From assembly GCF_901709675.1 (NCBI RefSeq), contig NC_051100.1, positions 9,892,786 to 9,956,785 of the forward strand: DNA of 64,000 nt, given 5' to 3'. Made by a program: the position numbers and the translations under genes. Under the pieces are notes generated by a model. It was not told the DNA's origin. It ran no database searches and was given only the letters and a program-made list of their open reading frames with translations. Numbering within the stretch: the first letter of the stretch is position 1; every line of letters begins with the position of its first letter. Positions 18,457 to 30,900 of this stretch are shown piece after piece. This stretch comes from Syngnathus acus. Taxonomy: Eukaryota > Chordata > Actinopteri > Syngnathiformes > Syngnathidae.

Positions 18457-21400
18457 ATGAATAAGCGAGGAGGTAAGTTCAAACTTTGCGACTAATCATA
18501 ACTCGGGTCATTTTGGTCTGAAAATGTCAGCTGCACATGTAGCTTCGAGGTTCTACGTTAACAGCCATGTTTGTTTATGAATCCGACTGGTTGTTATTTT
18601 CCAATCGGCTCAGGAAAATTGTTCCTTTTGTTAGAATGTCTCATTTAAACTGATGGCACAGCTATACTTGTGCATTGCTTTAACTAAATACTGTATTACA
18701 ATGTAATTAATATGTCACGGGCATTATTGTTTTGGAGTGGGTTAGGGTAACGGCGAGATTATGTAATTTGCAGAACTATGCATCATGTCGGGTGCTTATT
18801 AGATTAGATAGCTGTAAAAAGAAGAAGAAGAAGCTTTATTTATTTATTTTCTGCAGGTGAAGGACATCCACAGAAAAATGGAAATGTGGCTCAGCAGTGT
18901 GAGACAAGTGCCAATTTGTCTTCACCAGTCATTGCAGCCTTCAAAGGTACACTCTTTGGAAATGCCACTTCTCACCTGGTTGGATATTATCATTTCTAAA
19001 CTATTAATTTACACACATTTCATTTAAAGTCTTCCAGATGGAACTTGACACCAAGCACGACAAATACGAGCGTCTTGTTAAGCTCAGTCGAGATGTCACC
19101 ATTGAGAGCAAGAGGACAATTTTTCTTTTACACAGAGTGACAAGGTATGCACTAACACGACGAGTATGTGAAATTAAAAGTGTTTTAATGGCGACAGTAT
19201 TCATGAATTAAGTATTGTTTTATTTCAAATCTGACACACAGTGTTTTTGTATTTCTATCAACAGAAATACATTTAGGTTGGTAAGATTTGAGTTTTTTTT
19301 TTTTAATCACACGTAGGATTTCCTTTACCATCTCCTTCTCACTTCATTGTTCACGTGGAAATCGAGTAGAAACAAAACAGTCATACACAAGGCCCAAATG
19401 TTTACTTCTGAGATGAACTGCAGAAGTTCTGGTCCAACTGTGCTCTTTTCGTTTCTTTTTTTGGGTTGGAAGTGTTCCAGATGCAGAGCCCATTTTGAAT
19501 GAGGCAGATGGGAAACTGTGTGGTGTGAGGGAGAAAATCGGTCAGATTGCAGAAGAGCTTCGAGGAGAAGACATCTATCAGTTTCATAGAGCGTTTACCG
19601 CAGGTGAGTTTTTGGATCAACAGAGTAAACTAATTTTAGATAACTAACCAAGACACCTTAGGCAAACTTTTGTAAAGTGTTGTGCATGCCAGTATCTCCT
19701 CCTGTGCTTTAAATTGATGGCGAAATGTTTGTGTGAGAACGTGACCTTGGTGCAGGGCTGCATTAACAGGAACACCCTCTGATAACGTTGTTTTTCCTCT
19801 TCTTGCATCACTATCCGTTCTTGTAAGTGTAGCCAAAATGTCTGCAAAGTTTGGAGACAAACTCATGTGATGGCGAGCTGTTATCTAGCTCGCTAGGGGG
19901 GGAGGGAAGTCATTTTCAGATTGTACCCATTCTTGAATCAATGCGGCATCCTCTGCGACGTGACCGGTGGCAGTTCCCAGCAATTAGACTCTTTTCCTCT
20001 CTGAAATTTTATCATCTTTATTAGAGCTCACGGTAAAGGCTTTGCAGCTAATCTGCACAAGGAGTCTCCAGGCTTATGTACTGGCTTCACTTATTTTGTC
20101 ACAGAAAAGGCCATTAATGATATTGAGGACAGAATCTGAACCTAATTACTGCTGATAACAGGTTCAACGTTTCACTTTGATAAAATCTCAAACTGAAGAT
20201 TTGCATAACCAAGTGGAAGTGCACTGTAGCGTGGCCGGCGCTCAGCATACTGAAATGAGTTCACTTGAATGCTATGGTTGCTGCAAAAGTTTTGCTCTTG
20301 AGTAATGGATCTTTTATACATGCATTGAAAATTAAATGATAAAAAAATGACCTATATTAAGAGCACATATTTTGTCTATAATTAAAATAGCATTTTTATC
20401 ATCTGGTTCGGAAATGCTAAGTAGCGCTGATGAAAAACCAGCCCAAATAAATGTTAATAAATTTTTTAATAAAGTGCATAACAGGAAATATATATTATAT
20501 TTTCTTCCCCCCCCCCCTATTAAACTGGCAAACCTGTACTCCATGTAAACAAGGACCTCTACATGAATCATCCCCGTAAATGGAATCTGCGAAATGTCAA
20601 AACAAAGACAACAAATTTCTGCGAGTCTGTCTGCCACCCAGTGAAAGCAGAGTAAAGATGAAGCACAGCCGCGCGTAGCTTTCCGTGGTTAGCCTCAGCG
20701 AGATAGCAGGCCCTTTTGAAGTTCAATTGCCGCTCCAAAAGTAAACTTCAGACACAAAGTCTTCCGTCCTGTGATTATTTGATTGTTGTTTACACAGGGC
20801 CAGAAAACAAATGAGGGGTCATCTTAGCCTGCCACAAAAAATGGCTACTGTTGTTCAAATCAAAAGACTGTTGCAGGAAACAGGTTTGAATCACTATCTG
20901 CATCTGATCTATACGCTGCAGATAGCCTCTAGTGTTTACGCACACTCGGCTAGATATGCATTCTGCCCTATTTTTTTTTCTTTTTTAAACGTCTGTATTC
21001 TGTTTTGTGTATGACAGCATTGCATATGGTCACAGTTTGGGAAAATCAACTTTCGGGTGAAATTTATGGATGAGTCTAAAATGTAGTACTGGACAGTGCA
21101 ATCCTTACCAAGGACATCCGTTTTTATGCCTTTCTGTGATTCTTCCAGTTTATCTCTGTTGCAACCCGGTGATGAAACTAACCTCAGTGGTCACTTCCCT
21201 CTGACCACATCCTGTTTGATGGTTGCCGGTCAGCTCTCACCCTTCATGAACAGACGTTTGTTCAAAGAGTAGTGAAACGTTCAACAGTTGAACCCTTATA
21301 GATCGATCCTGAAATGTCACCCCAAAAGCTCCATATTGCTCGGTGTGAGTGATTTATTTTAATGTGGGTTTCATGCTTTCAGGAATCCAGGAATATGTGG

Positions 21401-23021
21401 AGGCCGCCTCCTTCCAACACTACATCCGTCATCGCAGCCTCATCAGTCTGGAGGAGATCAACGCCAGTCTAGTGTTCATGAAAGGAGATGAGGTAGATTT
21501 CTAAGTTTGAAATGTTGTACATTTAAATGTATGACCATGCATGCCATTTACGTCCTACTTGTTCTTACCTAAATATTGGGTATAGGTCAGTTTATTCTTA
21601 TTTATTCTACTAATTCTTAAATTGCCATGAAGTATGGACTGTAGAATGTGAAAATGTAAAAAAAAAAAAAAATTCCCCTTTACTTTTAACCAGTTGCGGC
21701 ATCAGAACTTTAGTATTCAGTTCCGCTGAAGCATGGACCCTCATCATGCCAGAAACGTGATGTAATGACTATGATGCAACCTCAAAGTTAAAGGCGATCA
21801 AACGCTGAGTAGGATTGTGGATATTATTTTTCATTCTGCAGATTTTGTCATTGCACAAGCTAGCAGTATTTTGGGTTCTATGTTTCACTTTCTTTTTTCT
21901 TTTTGTTCCAACAATACGATTAGCCGTTTTTGTATTCTCTTGTACGTGTAGCTTATTGTGGAAACAAAAAAGTAGAACTGTGCGTGGTAAAAGTTATTTT
22001 CTAATCTTTTACAAATGCAAATCTAACCGGGTGTGGAACATATAGCTTTATTATGACTGCCGCCAAATGCAAAGTGCAAAGTGCAAAGGAGGATTGCTTG
22101 TTTGCCTATGTTTGTATATACACTATAATAACTGAAAGTTTCCCCCAAACTTCATGTGACATGAGCAAAGTTACAAGCTGTTACAATATCTTAGTTTCAT
22201 ACTTTCATTTGCCATAGAGGGAAAAGTGTGATGTACAGAAATTCACGTGACCTATCAGATGCTGGTATTACTTGGAAGCGGTCCACATGGTTGGGAAACA
22301 AATCCCATTTACAATACAGATTGTAAAAACAATCTCTACTCTGCCATGTATAGCATTCGTTCTCCGTTCACTGTTAGCCGATGCTAACGGCTGTCGAACC
22401 CATCAATATTGTCTTGGTTGCTGTTTATTGCTGCTGTTAATGCAAGCTTACATTATTGAATAAGTGTGTGATGTTTCCCAAGTGAATTATAGTACGTCGT
22501 TTTTACAGAATTGTCACATTGTGATAGTGTCATTATCAAAGGTAAAATCTCGATGTACATAATCAAATAATGTGAAAACAGTCAAAGGTGCTGAATATTG
22601 GTTATTTACTTTACTTAGTAACTGCTCCCTTGTGCTCCCTCAGGGCTCTGCCGACACGCTGTCATCGGAACCTCGGGTCACGACTTTCCAGGTGATGCCG
22701 GCAGACTACCTGCTGGGAGTGGCCGACCTGACGGGAGAGCTGATGCGCCTGTGCATCAGTAGCGTGGGCAACGGTGACATCGACACGCCCTTCCAGCTCA
22801 GCCAGTTCCTGCGCCAGATCCATGACGGTTTCTCCTACATCGGAAACACGGGCCCTTATGAGGTGTCCAAGAAGCTGCACACTCTCCGTCAGAGTCTCGG
22901 CAAAGTAGAGGACGCCTGTTACACCCTGCGAGTCCGCGGTTCTGAGATCCCCAAACATATGCTGGCCGACGTCTTCTCCAGCCGAAATGCTCACATGGAC
23001 TCAGAAGAAGCTGTGGTCTAA
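18457..23021 (+). CDS. tsnax: TSNAX (TRAX), translin-associated factor X
   Basis: Catalytic partner of translin in the C3PO endoribonuclease, which removes the passenger strand in RNAi and trims tRNA precursors; cytoplasm and nucleus. Coding exons: 18457-18472, 18857-18946, 19030-19144, 19473-19603, 21383-21492, 22644-23021; 840 nt, 279 aa (human 290). The start is the ATG of a 16-nt coding segment (MNKRG) ending in a perfect gtaagt donor. After a variable N-terminus the translin fold begins with [18 protein letters not shown]. Catalytic acidic residues of TRAX are kept: E121 and E124 ([11 protein letters not shown]), D182 and E186 ([11 protein letters not shown]). [11 protein letters not shown] and [14 protein letters not shown] are near-invariant family blocks. 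Polyadenylation signals AATAAA lie at 23093 and 23112. It stands in tandem with DISC1. Confidence 0.97.
22644..23021 (+). CDS. tsnax: TSNAX terminal coding exon
   Basis: This largest exon carries the second half of the translin-like domain, including the D182/E186 acidic pair, and the stop. It follows a ctccctcag acceptor. The frame is unbroken for 125 codons. The C-terminus ([17 protein letters not shown]) is slightly shorter and differs from the human tail, as expected for this variable end. Confidence 0.95.
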   Translation, partial: GSADTLSSEPRVTTFQVMPADYLLGVADLTGELMRLCISSVGNGDIDTPFQLSQFLRQIHDGFSYIGNTGPYEVSKKLHTLRQSLGKVEDACYTLRVRGSEIPKHMLADVFSSRNAHMDSEEAVV

Positions 23022-24986
23022 AAAAGTCCTTTACACCCTTATCGTAATTGCCTTTCATATGTTTAACAACATGGTTTACTTTTTCATACTACAATAAACT
23101 ATTGTTGCAATAATAAACAATGTTTTTTTTTTCCTCGATAGATCTAACCACTGCAGACATTTTATACGGATGAAAGTTCTGCAGCAACTTTGTCATGCTT
23201 TCAAGACTTGAGGCTTCTTTGATAACGTGTGTTTATTCTATTTCACTCTCAGCCCTCCCCTTCCCCTATCACACACAGATAATCTAAGGTAGAGCATGTG
23301 ACCTTTGTTCAGGCCCATTCTCCGGCAGCCACCTGATGTACACGTACGCACATACGTACGTCAAGCAACCCCTGTATTTTGGCCTCCCCTCCACCCTCTT
23401 CCTTATCTCATTACTCACGAGACACGTATCACTCGTGTGCATACAGCTGTGACTCTATATTCTATGAGTCAGAGTAGCACATGTTTGCAGATCGTTTAAA
23501 AACTTGCATAAGTTAAGGAAGAACTTGGTATAAATTAAGATTTGTGTTGATTGGCGATTTGGTCTTATCCAGTTGTGCATGTATTATTTCGCCCTGTTGG
23601 GTGTGCGCGTTTGGTGGCGTGAATAAAAGGTTAAGTCTGCCATCTGCTGGTAAATATCAGTACTTTGTGTTCCTGTAAAATAATTATTTTAGTCATTACG
23701 CGTGGAAATTCTGCATGAGAGAGAATAAGGCACACACAACTCTCACTAGCAGATATATCAAGTAAACAGAGTTGTTTGAAAACCTTTCTCTCAGAGTCAA
23801 AATCGCATTATCATAAATCAAAACCAAGAAATTGTTTTTCTCTAATAAATTGTTAGGCTTACATTTCAATGGGAGGTCTATCCATACAGCATGCATGTCA
23901 TCATTTTTCTGATATGGCTATTTGTTAATGCTGTCTTCTGTTTTGGAGTACTTAAACTTGATAACCTCTCAGGTCATGAGGCGTCCTCTAAATAAGCAGT
24001 TAGCTCCTTTGCTTGCCAAAGGACATTAAGTGCTTCTAATCTCCAAAGCAGGTGATCTGGCTACATGCAAGGCAGTGCATTTTATTGGCACTGGGACACA
24101 TCTTCTTATCCACAGTGTCTACTGGGGAAGTCCCAAGGTGTTCCCAGGCCAGCTGGGAGACATAATCGATCCAGCGTGGACTGGGTCGTCCCCAGGGCCC
24201 GGAACTCATCAGGTGGCATTCTAACCATACAGATGCCCAAGCCACCACATCTGGCTCATTTCAAAGCGGTGGAGACAAATGACAGATCTCCTCACTCTCA
24301 AATTACCTTTATATGGTATTAGTAAGAAATTATATTTATTTATGTGAATGCACTGATCATGTTAACGATTCCTCGCAATAATTATAAATTATAAATATTA
24401 CATGCATCATGTTATTTTGCGTGTGAGGCGCGCGCGCGTGTGTGTGTGCAGAGCGGCGGCGTGAAATGTGGTGGTGGTGTGTTTCCAAACATTCATAGGA
24501 TGCTTACTGGGGAATTGAGGCGGTCTGAAGGAGGCTGGAGTCAAATTCCTCACCGCGTAGGAGCTCCAACACGACACAGGGCATCGACTAACGGACCGCT
24601 CGCCCATCGACTGAGCAATGATCCGCATGATTGACAATCAGCCAAAACTCGTCCAATTCGTCATCTGTCTATCCCGTGTCGGATATTTCATTGCCATTCT
24701 TTATTAGATCTTTTTTTTTTTTTTTTGCACTGATTGCTGCTCACACGCAACCGGAGGACTCGTTTGCGTCAGAAATCCCACCAAACTTTTAGATTGCAGA
24801 AATGTTTACCAAGGACCAACTTGCAGCGTTAAAAAGTTACTTAGTTGTACTGTAAGTTTTTAAACAAAGAAGTCTCTTGACTTTTCCACAGCGGAAGTGA
24901 GCTCAGTCATGCTCCGTGTCATCGCGTAGTTGCTGAACGTCACATCGTTGGACCATCAGCTTCTTCGTCCTTTTCTTCATGGAGAC
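23022..24986 (+). other. TSNAX 3' UTR and DISC1 upstream region
   Basis: The first 100 bp hold two AATAAA signals, after which no gene is evident. From about 24420 to 24620 there is a purine/pyrimidine (CG/TG)n tract (24428-24448) followed by G-rich, CpG-containing sequence, a reasonable place for the DISC1 promoter. The only protein-length frames (24030-24637) have no recognisable homology. Confidence 0.5.
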
Positions 24987-27900
24987 ATGTTTGCTGGATT
25001 GTTGGGCCTGAAATGCCACGGCAACTCTCTGCATCGCCACAGCCAAGGACGTATGGAAGGTAAAAAAGATAATTTATTATGATCATATGTTTAAACGTTA
25101 ACAGCACTGCTAAAATACAGTAAGGAGTGGCATAGTGGACTAGTGGTTTGCCCATGTGACCCGTAGTTCTGAGGTTCGTGGTTGGAATATTGTGTGCGTG
25201 TGTTTTGCCGGTTTCCACTAACATTAAAAACATGCATGATGCTAGATTGAGTTGTCCACATATATGAACGTGATTGTGAATGGATATTTTTCTGCGATGT
25301 CTGCGATTGACTGGGCGCCAGTCCAGGATGTGCCATAGTACCCCACTTATTGCCACAAGTGGTTTGGGATAGGCTTGAGGACAAGACAAGCATGATGGAT
25401 GTTCCATATGGAGAGGCTCAGTGGTTTGCTCACAGGTGTCATCTCAAGGTCTGGGCCCTGATTCGACCTGCCACATCAATTTATATGGCCCACATAAAGC
25501 AAAAACAAAAAAAGTGCATTCATTACTTTCTCCCAAATTTCTTGCTGAAATCTGTGGCAATGGTGCAAATTGTTCTCACTTATAACAAAAAAAACCCCAA
25601 AGTGAACATTAAGTAAATATATAAAACTAAATTACATTAGACTGGTCAACAGCACATTTTAATCAGAGATGGATGCGTCTATCAATGTATTTTAGACATT
25701 GATTTAAAAAAACGTCTTTTTTTTTCTTGAATACATCTTTTTTTTTTTTAACTTTGACCTGCTTTGGGCAAGATGGATTTTACCATGCATTGTTAGTTAT
25801 AGCTATATATAAAAAAATCTTCCTGTTGCTGAGCCTAAACCTTAATTAATAAATATTGATAGATATCTTACTATCTCACATACATTACTTTTATTATTAT
25901 TATTATTATTAAAAACCCAATGTTCTACAGAAAAAACAAGGGCTGATTATAATCAGCACAAAAAATGACCTATAAAAGTTTATTAAATAAAAAAAAAATA
26001 GAAGAAAATGTGGACCAGTCTTATTGTATATTAAATTGTGCAATGCCATGCTTATATGGATTTGACCCTTGACTTTTGAAAGATACTTGAACAGTTTTAG
26101 TCTTGGAAAAGGCAGCGTCACTATCATCAAATCATCTATAAACGTTTGTGTATGTTGAAGGAAAGAAATGGACTACTACTGTATTGTGTCGTTTTATTTA
26201 CAGCACTATTCACATTTTTCCTATTAGCTCTGGTCAAGCCCAATCAAAAATGTTATCTATTCAACAATTTCAGTCACACAATATTTAACTCCTTTAACAT
26301 AAGTTAAATTAAGTCATACAATACAATGTGATCGAACCACTTTATTTTATTATTTTATTGTTAAACTAAACTTTTCCCTATATCTGTGAGAATGGCATGT
26401 GAACATTCAAGTATAAGATGAAAACAAATAGAAAACATGTTCGTTTGTGTACTTGTGTGCTTTGTCTGCCTATTATACTCAAAACCAGATAAATTGCAAT
26501 CCTCATGTGATCATACAGGAAGTGGGGAGCTGATTTTGTAGTGGAATGCCTCATCACACGCTACGATAGTTGGACAGGCGACAGTGTTCGACAGTATGGG
26601 GGTCACAAGTGGTGTGGTGTTGCACATCTGCGGAGGCACACTGCTTCTCAGGAGCCTGCTGACATGTGGATTTGAAGATTTGCTGATGTTTGTCTTGCTG
26701 AGCTTGTTCCTTAAACGACTGTGTTTTTACCAGAGCCTCTGCATTCCTTCTCTCTTTCGTTAAAGCACTTTCAACAACCAATGGGACATAGTGTTTAACT
26801 TGAGGCCTGCAAAGTTGGCCTCTTTTATCTCCAAAGGTAAATAACCAGGCCCCATTTGTCTGAAATACAGTGATTAACGAATATTTTGGTCCCATTTTTT
26901 TCCCGAGCCTGGAATCACTTACACTCAGACTAATGTGAAAGTAACTTGTGACGTGTGTCTTCCTTTTTCACTTATCCATCGGGATTCCTTGCAGACTATT
27001 TTAGCTCAAATCCTGGCAGGAAACAGGGAACGTCATACATCGGAAAGGCTTTAGCGAAGAAGTTCAACACACAATATGCCTGAGGCATTTCCTTCCCTTT
27101 ACTGGGAAGAACCTTCTTTGTGTAATCGAAGTATGACTATGTTGCAGTGGTAAAAAGACCTTCCCTTTTTCCTACACTCCGGCTACTTTTTCTTGACTAC
27201 AAACAGCAATGTATATAATAACACGACAGATGGTAGCTAGTTGTACCTGAGAACAAAGTGTAGAATTGTGTAAATGATTCTAGAACAGTGGCCACGTTTA
27301 CAAAGACGCAGTAACCTGAGCTTTAATTTGAGGTCCCACTGGACAGAGAGGACAATGGAAGCAAAGGCTTTTACTTGTGCTCCGATTTCAGTGTGATATC
27401 CCAACTCTCCCCTAAGTGCTGCTTCCTCTTGCCCGTGCTCCCAAAAGTCACATGGGCATGGTTGAGGAGTGACATCATGGGGGTGTCACAGGGTTGTGCA
27501 GTGGTTGTTCTATAAATGATCGTAGTCATTTTAGTTTCAGTCATTGTGCATAATATAAATGCCATATATCACTTTAAATTCCGCTCTAGAAATATACATT
27601 ATAGTTGAGATTTCAATCAGGATTTTGCAATGACAGAATGCCTCCTCTGTATTCAGCACAAAAGTCTGCCAGTGTGTGTGTGTGTCCCTTCATGTCTATA
27701 GAATGTGCGAGAGTGGGCACCGGGTAGAGAAGTCTGAAATAAAAGCGAGCAGTGCAGCTGCACACAAAGAGCCCGTTGATTCTCGCCATTTAAGATTGTG
27801 TTTGTCGCTGAATCCTACACATGACATGTATAATCATGCGGAGCAGGTGTCAGGACAAATCACTATTCATCATCAAGGCCACGCTTACACAAACCATGCT

Positions 27901-30900
27901 ATTTCCCATGTATTCAGTTCTTTGACAACCTAAATGGTGGAGGAAGAAAGGTGGGAAACACCATCAGGGCTCCATCAGTCCTAATGAGGGCCACAGGACC
28001 ATGGCGTTCCCAACGAGATGTATGAGAAAAAAATGCTATTAGAAATATGAACAATTTACATGCATAAATGCAAAATAATACATTGTCTCAATGTATTTAA
28101 TATACAAACTGTCACGGATCGGAATGGAGCAGGTCGACCAAATGCAGCTTGGACCAGGGTTTATTGAACGGAACTCAAAAGGCAAACTGACATGACCTAA
28201 CAAACAATAACTTGACTGACCGGGACGTGAAACATGAAGACAGCAGGACATGACAGGAACCAGAAAGACATCAAGACAACAATGATCGGACGGGGCGTGA
28301 GGGGCAGACAGGACTTATATACACGACAGGTAACAAGAGGCAGGTGAGAATAAGCAAACTAATCATGGGCACACAGGAGGGGAGGGGCGAGCACACAGAC
28401 AGAAACCATGACAACAGACACATAGTGGAACGGCTGGGGACGAGACGTGACACAAACGTTCATGATTCTGAGTGATCTTCAATAGTGTATCTCGATTTAA
28501 AGGTCCCTGATAGGTAAAAATCTATGTTCTAGTTCTACCCAGAAGTGTATCATTGGAATGACATCTGGGTCATTGAAATTCTTCCACACCAGACGCATCC
28601 ACCTTACTTTACCTTCCATAAACAAAAAAAAAAAACACCCCCAAAACGTTCCTGTTGTTAAGAACCAAGCCATGCGTAATGACTCAACAACTTATAAGAG
28701 GTGTGCCTTACTTAGTCCTGTCCATGTATTGTTCTGTATTCTGCACAGAAGGCAAAGAGTGTGAGAAGCTTTCTTCTGTTCTGTTCTTTTGCTTTAAAAA
28801 ACAACAACACATTGAAACACCCCAGCTCTCTGGGTGGGCGTGGCTTAACTTAAGATGACTGTATGTTTTTGGTATTTCCCAACAGCTGGACCAGAACCCT
28901 GGGAACTCTCACACATCTGGCTGTGTGTTATTTTCAAACATGAAGCTTGACTGAAGTTAAGGGCCCCATCAATGAGCATAAAATCTCCCTTCGTTTTAAC
29001 AATGATGTGAATTCACATTCTTGATTAATCTTCCGGGCATAGCGTGTCCTGGATGTTTTCGCTGAGCCGCTCGTTCTCTTTCTTTTGACCGTGTTGTCCA
29101 GCTTAATGGTTAATCTGTGTATCGACAGGTGGCAGAGCCTCAGGGACAGCTGGCAGCGTCGGCCGTAAGAGGCTCCACCGGAGGCCTGGTTACATGAGAG
29201 GGGAGCAATCCAGACCAACAAGCACCAGCGATGATCCGGAAGACGTGGAGGATGAGGACAGAGAAGACGAAGCAATTTGCATAAGGAATGGCAAAAGTGG
29301 ATGTCAAACTAAAGGGATGAGTCAATCGTCTGCTGTCAAAATGTCTCCAATGAAAATTGCACAACCTGACAAATCCTCCCATGACGTCACTCCTCCCTCC
29401 AACGATGACTGTGCCCTCAGTCAACCAAACAGTGAACTCACGTTAACCCAAAGTCCAATACTTCCCCATTCAACTACCCAGGGAGAGTCTTTCAATTCCA
29501 GCTTCAGTTTTATTCAACAGTCTCTTAGGAGTCTCTCTGTCCCCGCAACACCAACACATGACCCAGAAGCTAAAGCCACAGAAGTGCCTAACGTCTCTGA
29601 ATTTGAACCAGCATTGTCGTTTTTTGATCAACCTGAGTCAAAACCATCCACCCAGGTCGCATCCAACTCTGTCCCAAGCAGCCACGAAGAAAAGGAGACA
29701 CTCGGACGATTTTGGGGGGAACGTATGTGGGGCAGCAGGGAGGTGTCTTCTTACCTGCCCAATAGTGACTTCCAATGTCTGGATTCAGAAATCACCTCTT
29801 CACTGTCACTTGACTCGGACACCGCCTCTGCATCCTCAGTTACGTCGGGATACGAGAGCAACACACCTGCTTCGGACCAAGGCTGGGACAATTTGGTGAA
29901 GAAGTATGACCACGTGCTGCAAGACTGTCTCCAAAATAACCGGACGCACACTAAGGTTCTTAAAGATACATTCTTATTGAAGTTTGCCATAAACAGCTAT
30001 ATTTCCGAAAATATGATTTTGACTTATTAGCAATAACACTTTGGAAAACTCTGAATTTTATGTGAATATAACAACATATAAAATAAATAAAATAAAATGA
30101 AAATAAAATAAAACAGTCCACAATTTAATGCTTCCAACTCTCTCGAGAGAATCTTACGTTATTGTCGAATGACTAAATGACTAAAGGCCGCTCTCATTAT
30201 GTCACTGTGATCTGCCGGTCATTATCCTTTTCAAACTTTTTGGCCCTTCGCTAAATGTTCAAAGGGCATTGCCCGTGAGACCGCTTGGTAATTTTATTCT
30301 GCTTCTTGATTTTGTTTTGTCCCCAGATCGAGTCCATGATGTTAAAGCTCCAGAGATTGCAACAAAAAGCCATTGTGGACGATGACTATGACGCAGGTGA
30401 ACTTGTCAGTCAATACTTTAGGCAAGCCTGTAAGGCAAACTGGTGCAAGACTGAGGTTTTGTAAGGACAGAATGAAACAATATCTTGTTCATATTTATCT
30501 TTATATTTGTGTGTACAATTTGTTCTTCATGCTGCAATCTAATTAGATTTACTGAAAGGAGGTCGGAACACTGGGGAAAAAAAGACCATGTTCTGGCTTA
30601 AAGCGATAAAAAATATCCAGACTGAAGATCCTGTTCACGCTGTATCCAAATATTTAAATGTGCTTATCAAAGATGAGGAAGAAAGGATGGGGATTTCTTG
30701 ATATAATTAGAAAAAAAATGTGAGAACATAATGTCTCTGGTTCTAAAAAGAGTTAAAACACATTGAACCTATGACAGACTTTATTGACTCACAGAAATAG
30801 ACCGAGATGACATTTATAAACCAAATTAGGGCAGTGGTGTGTATTAAGAGGACTCCTCGTGGCGCACTAGGTCAGTTTCTGTCATAAGACATGGCCAGTG

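Noticed and set aside
20811-21014. Plus-strand frame between TSNAX exons 4 and 5
   Set aside because: TSNAX exons 4 and 5 join in phase without it, and the peptide resembles no translin family sequence.
22662-23058. Minus-strand frames over the last TSNAX exon
   Set aside because: Antisense shadow of conserved translin-like coding sequence.
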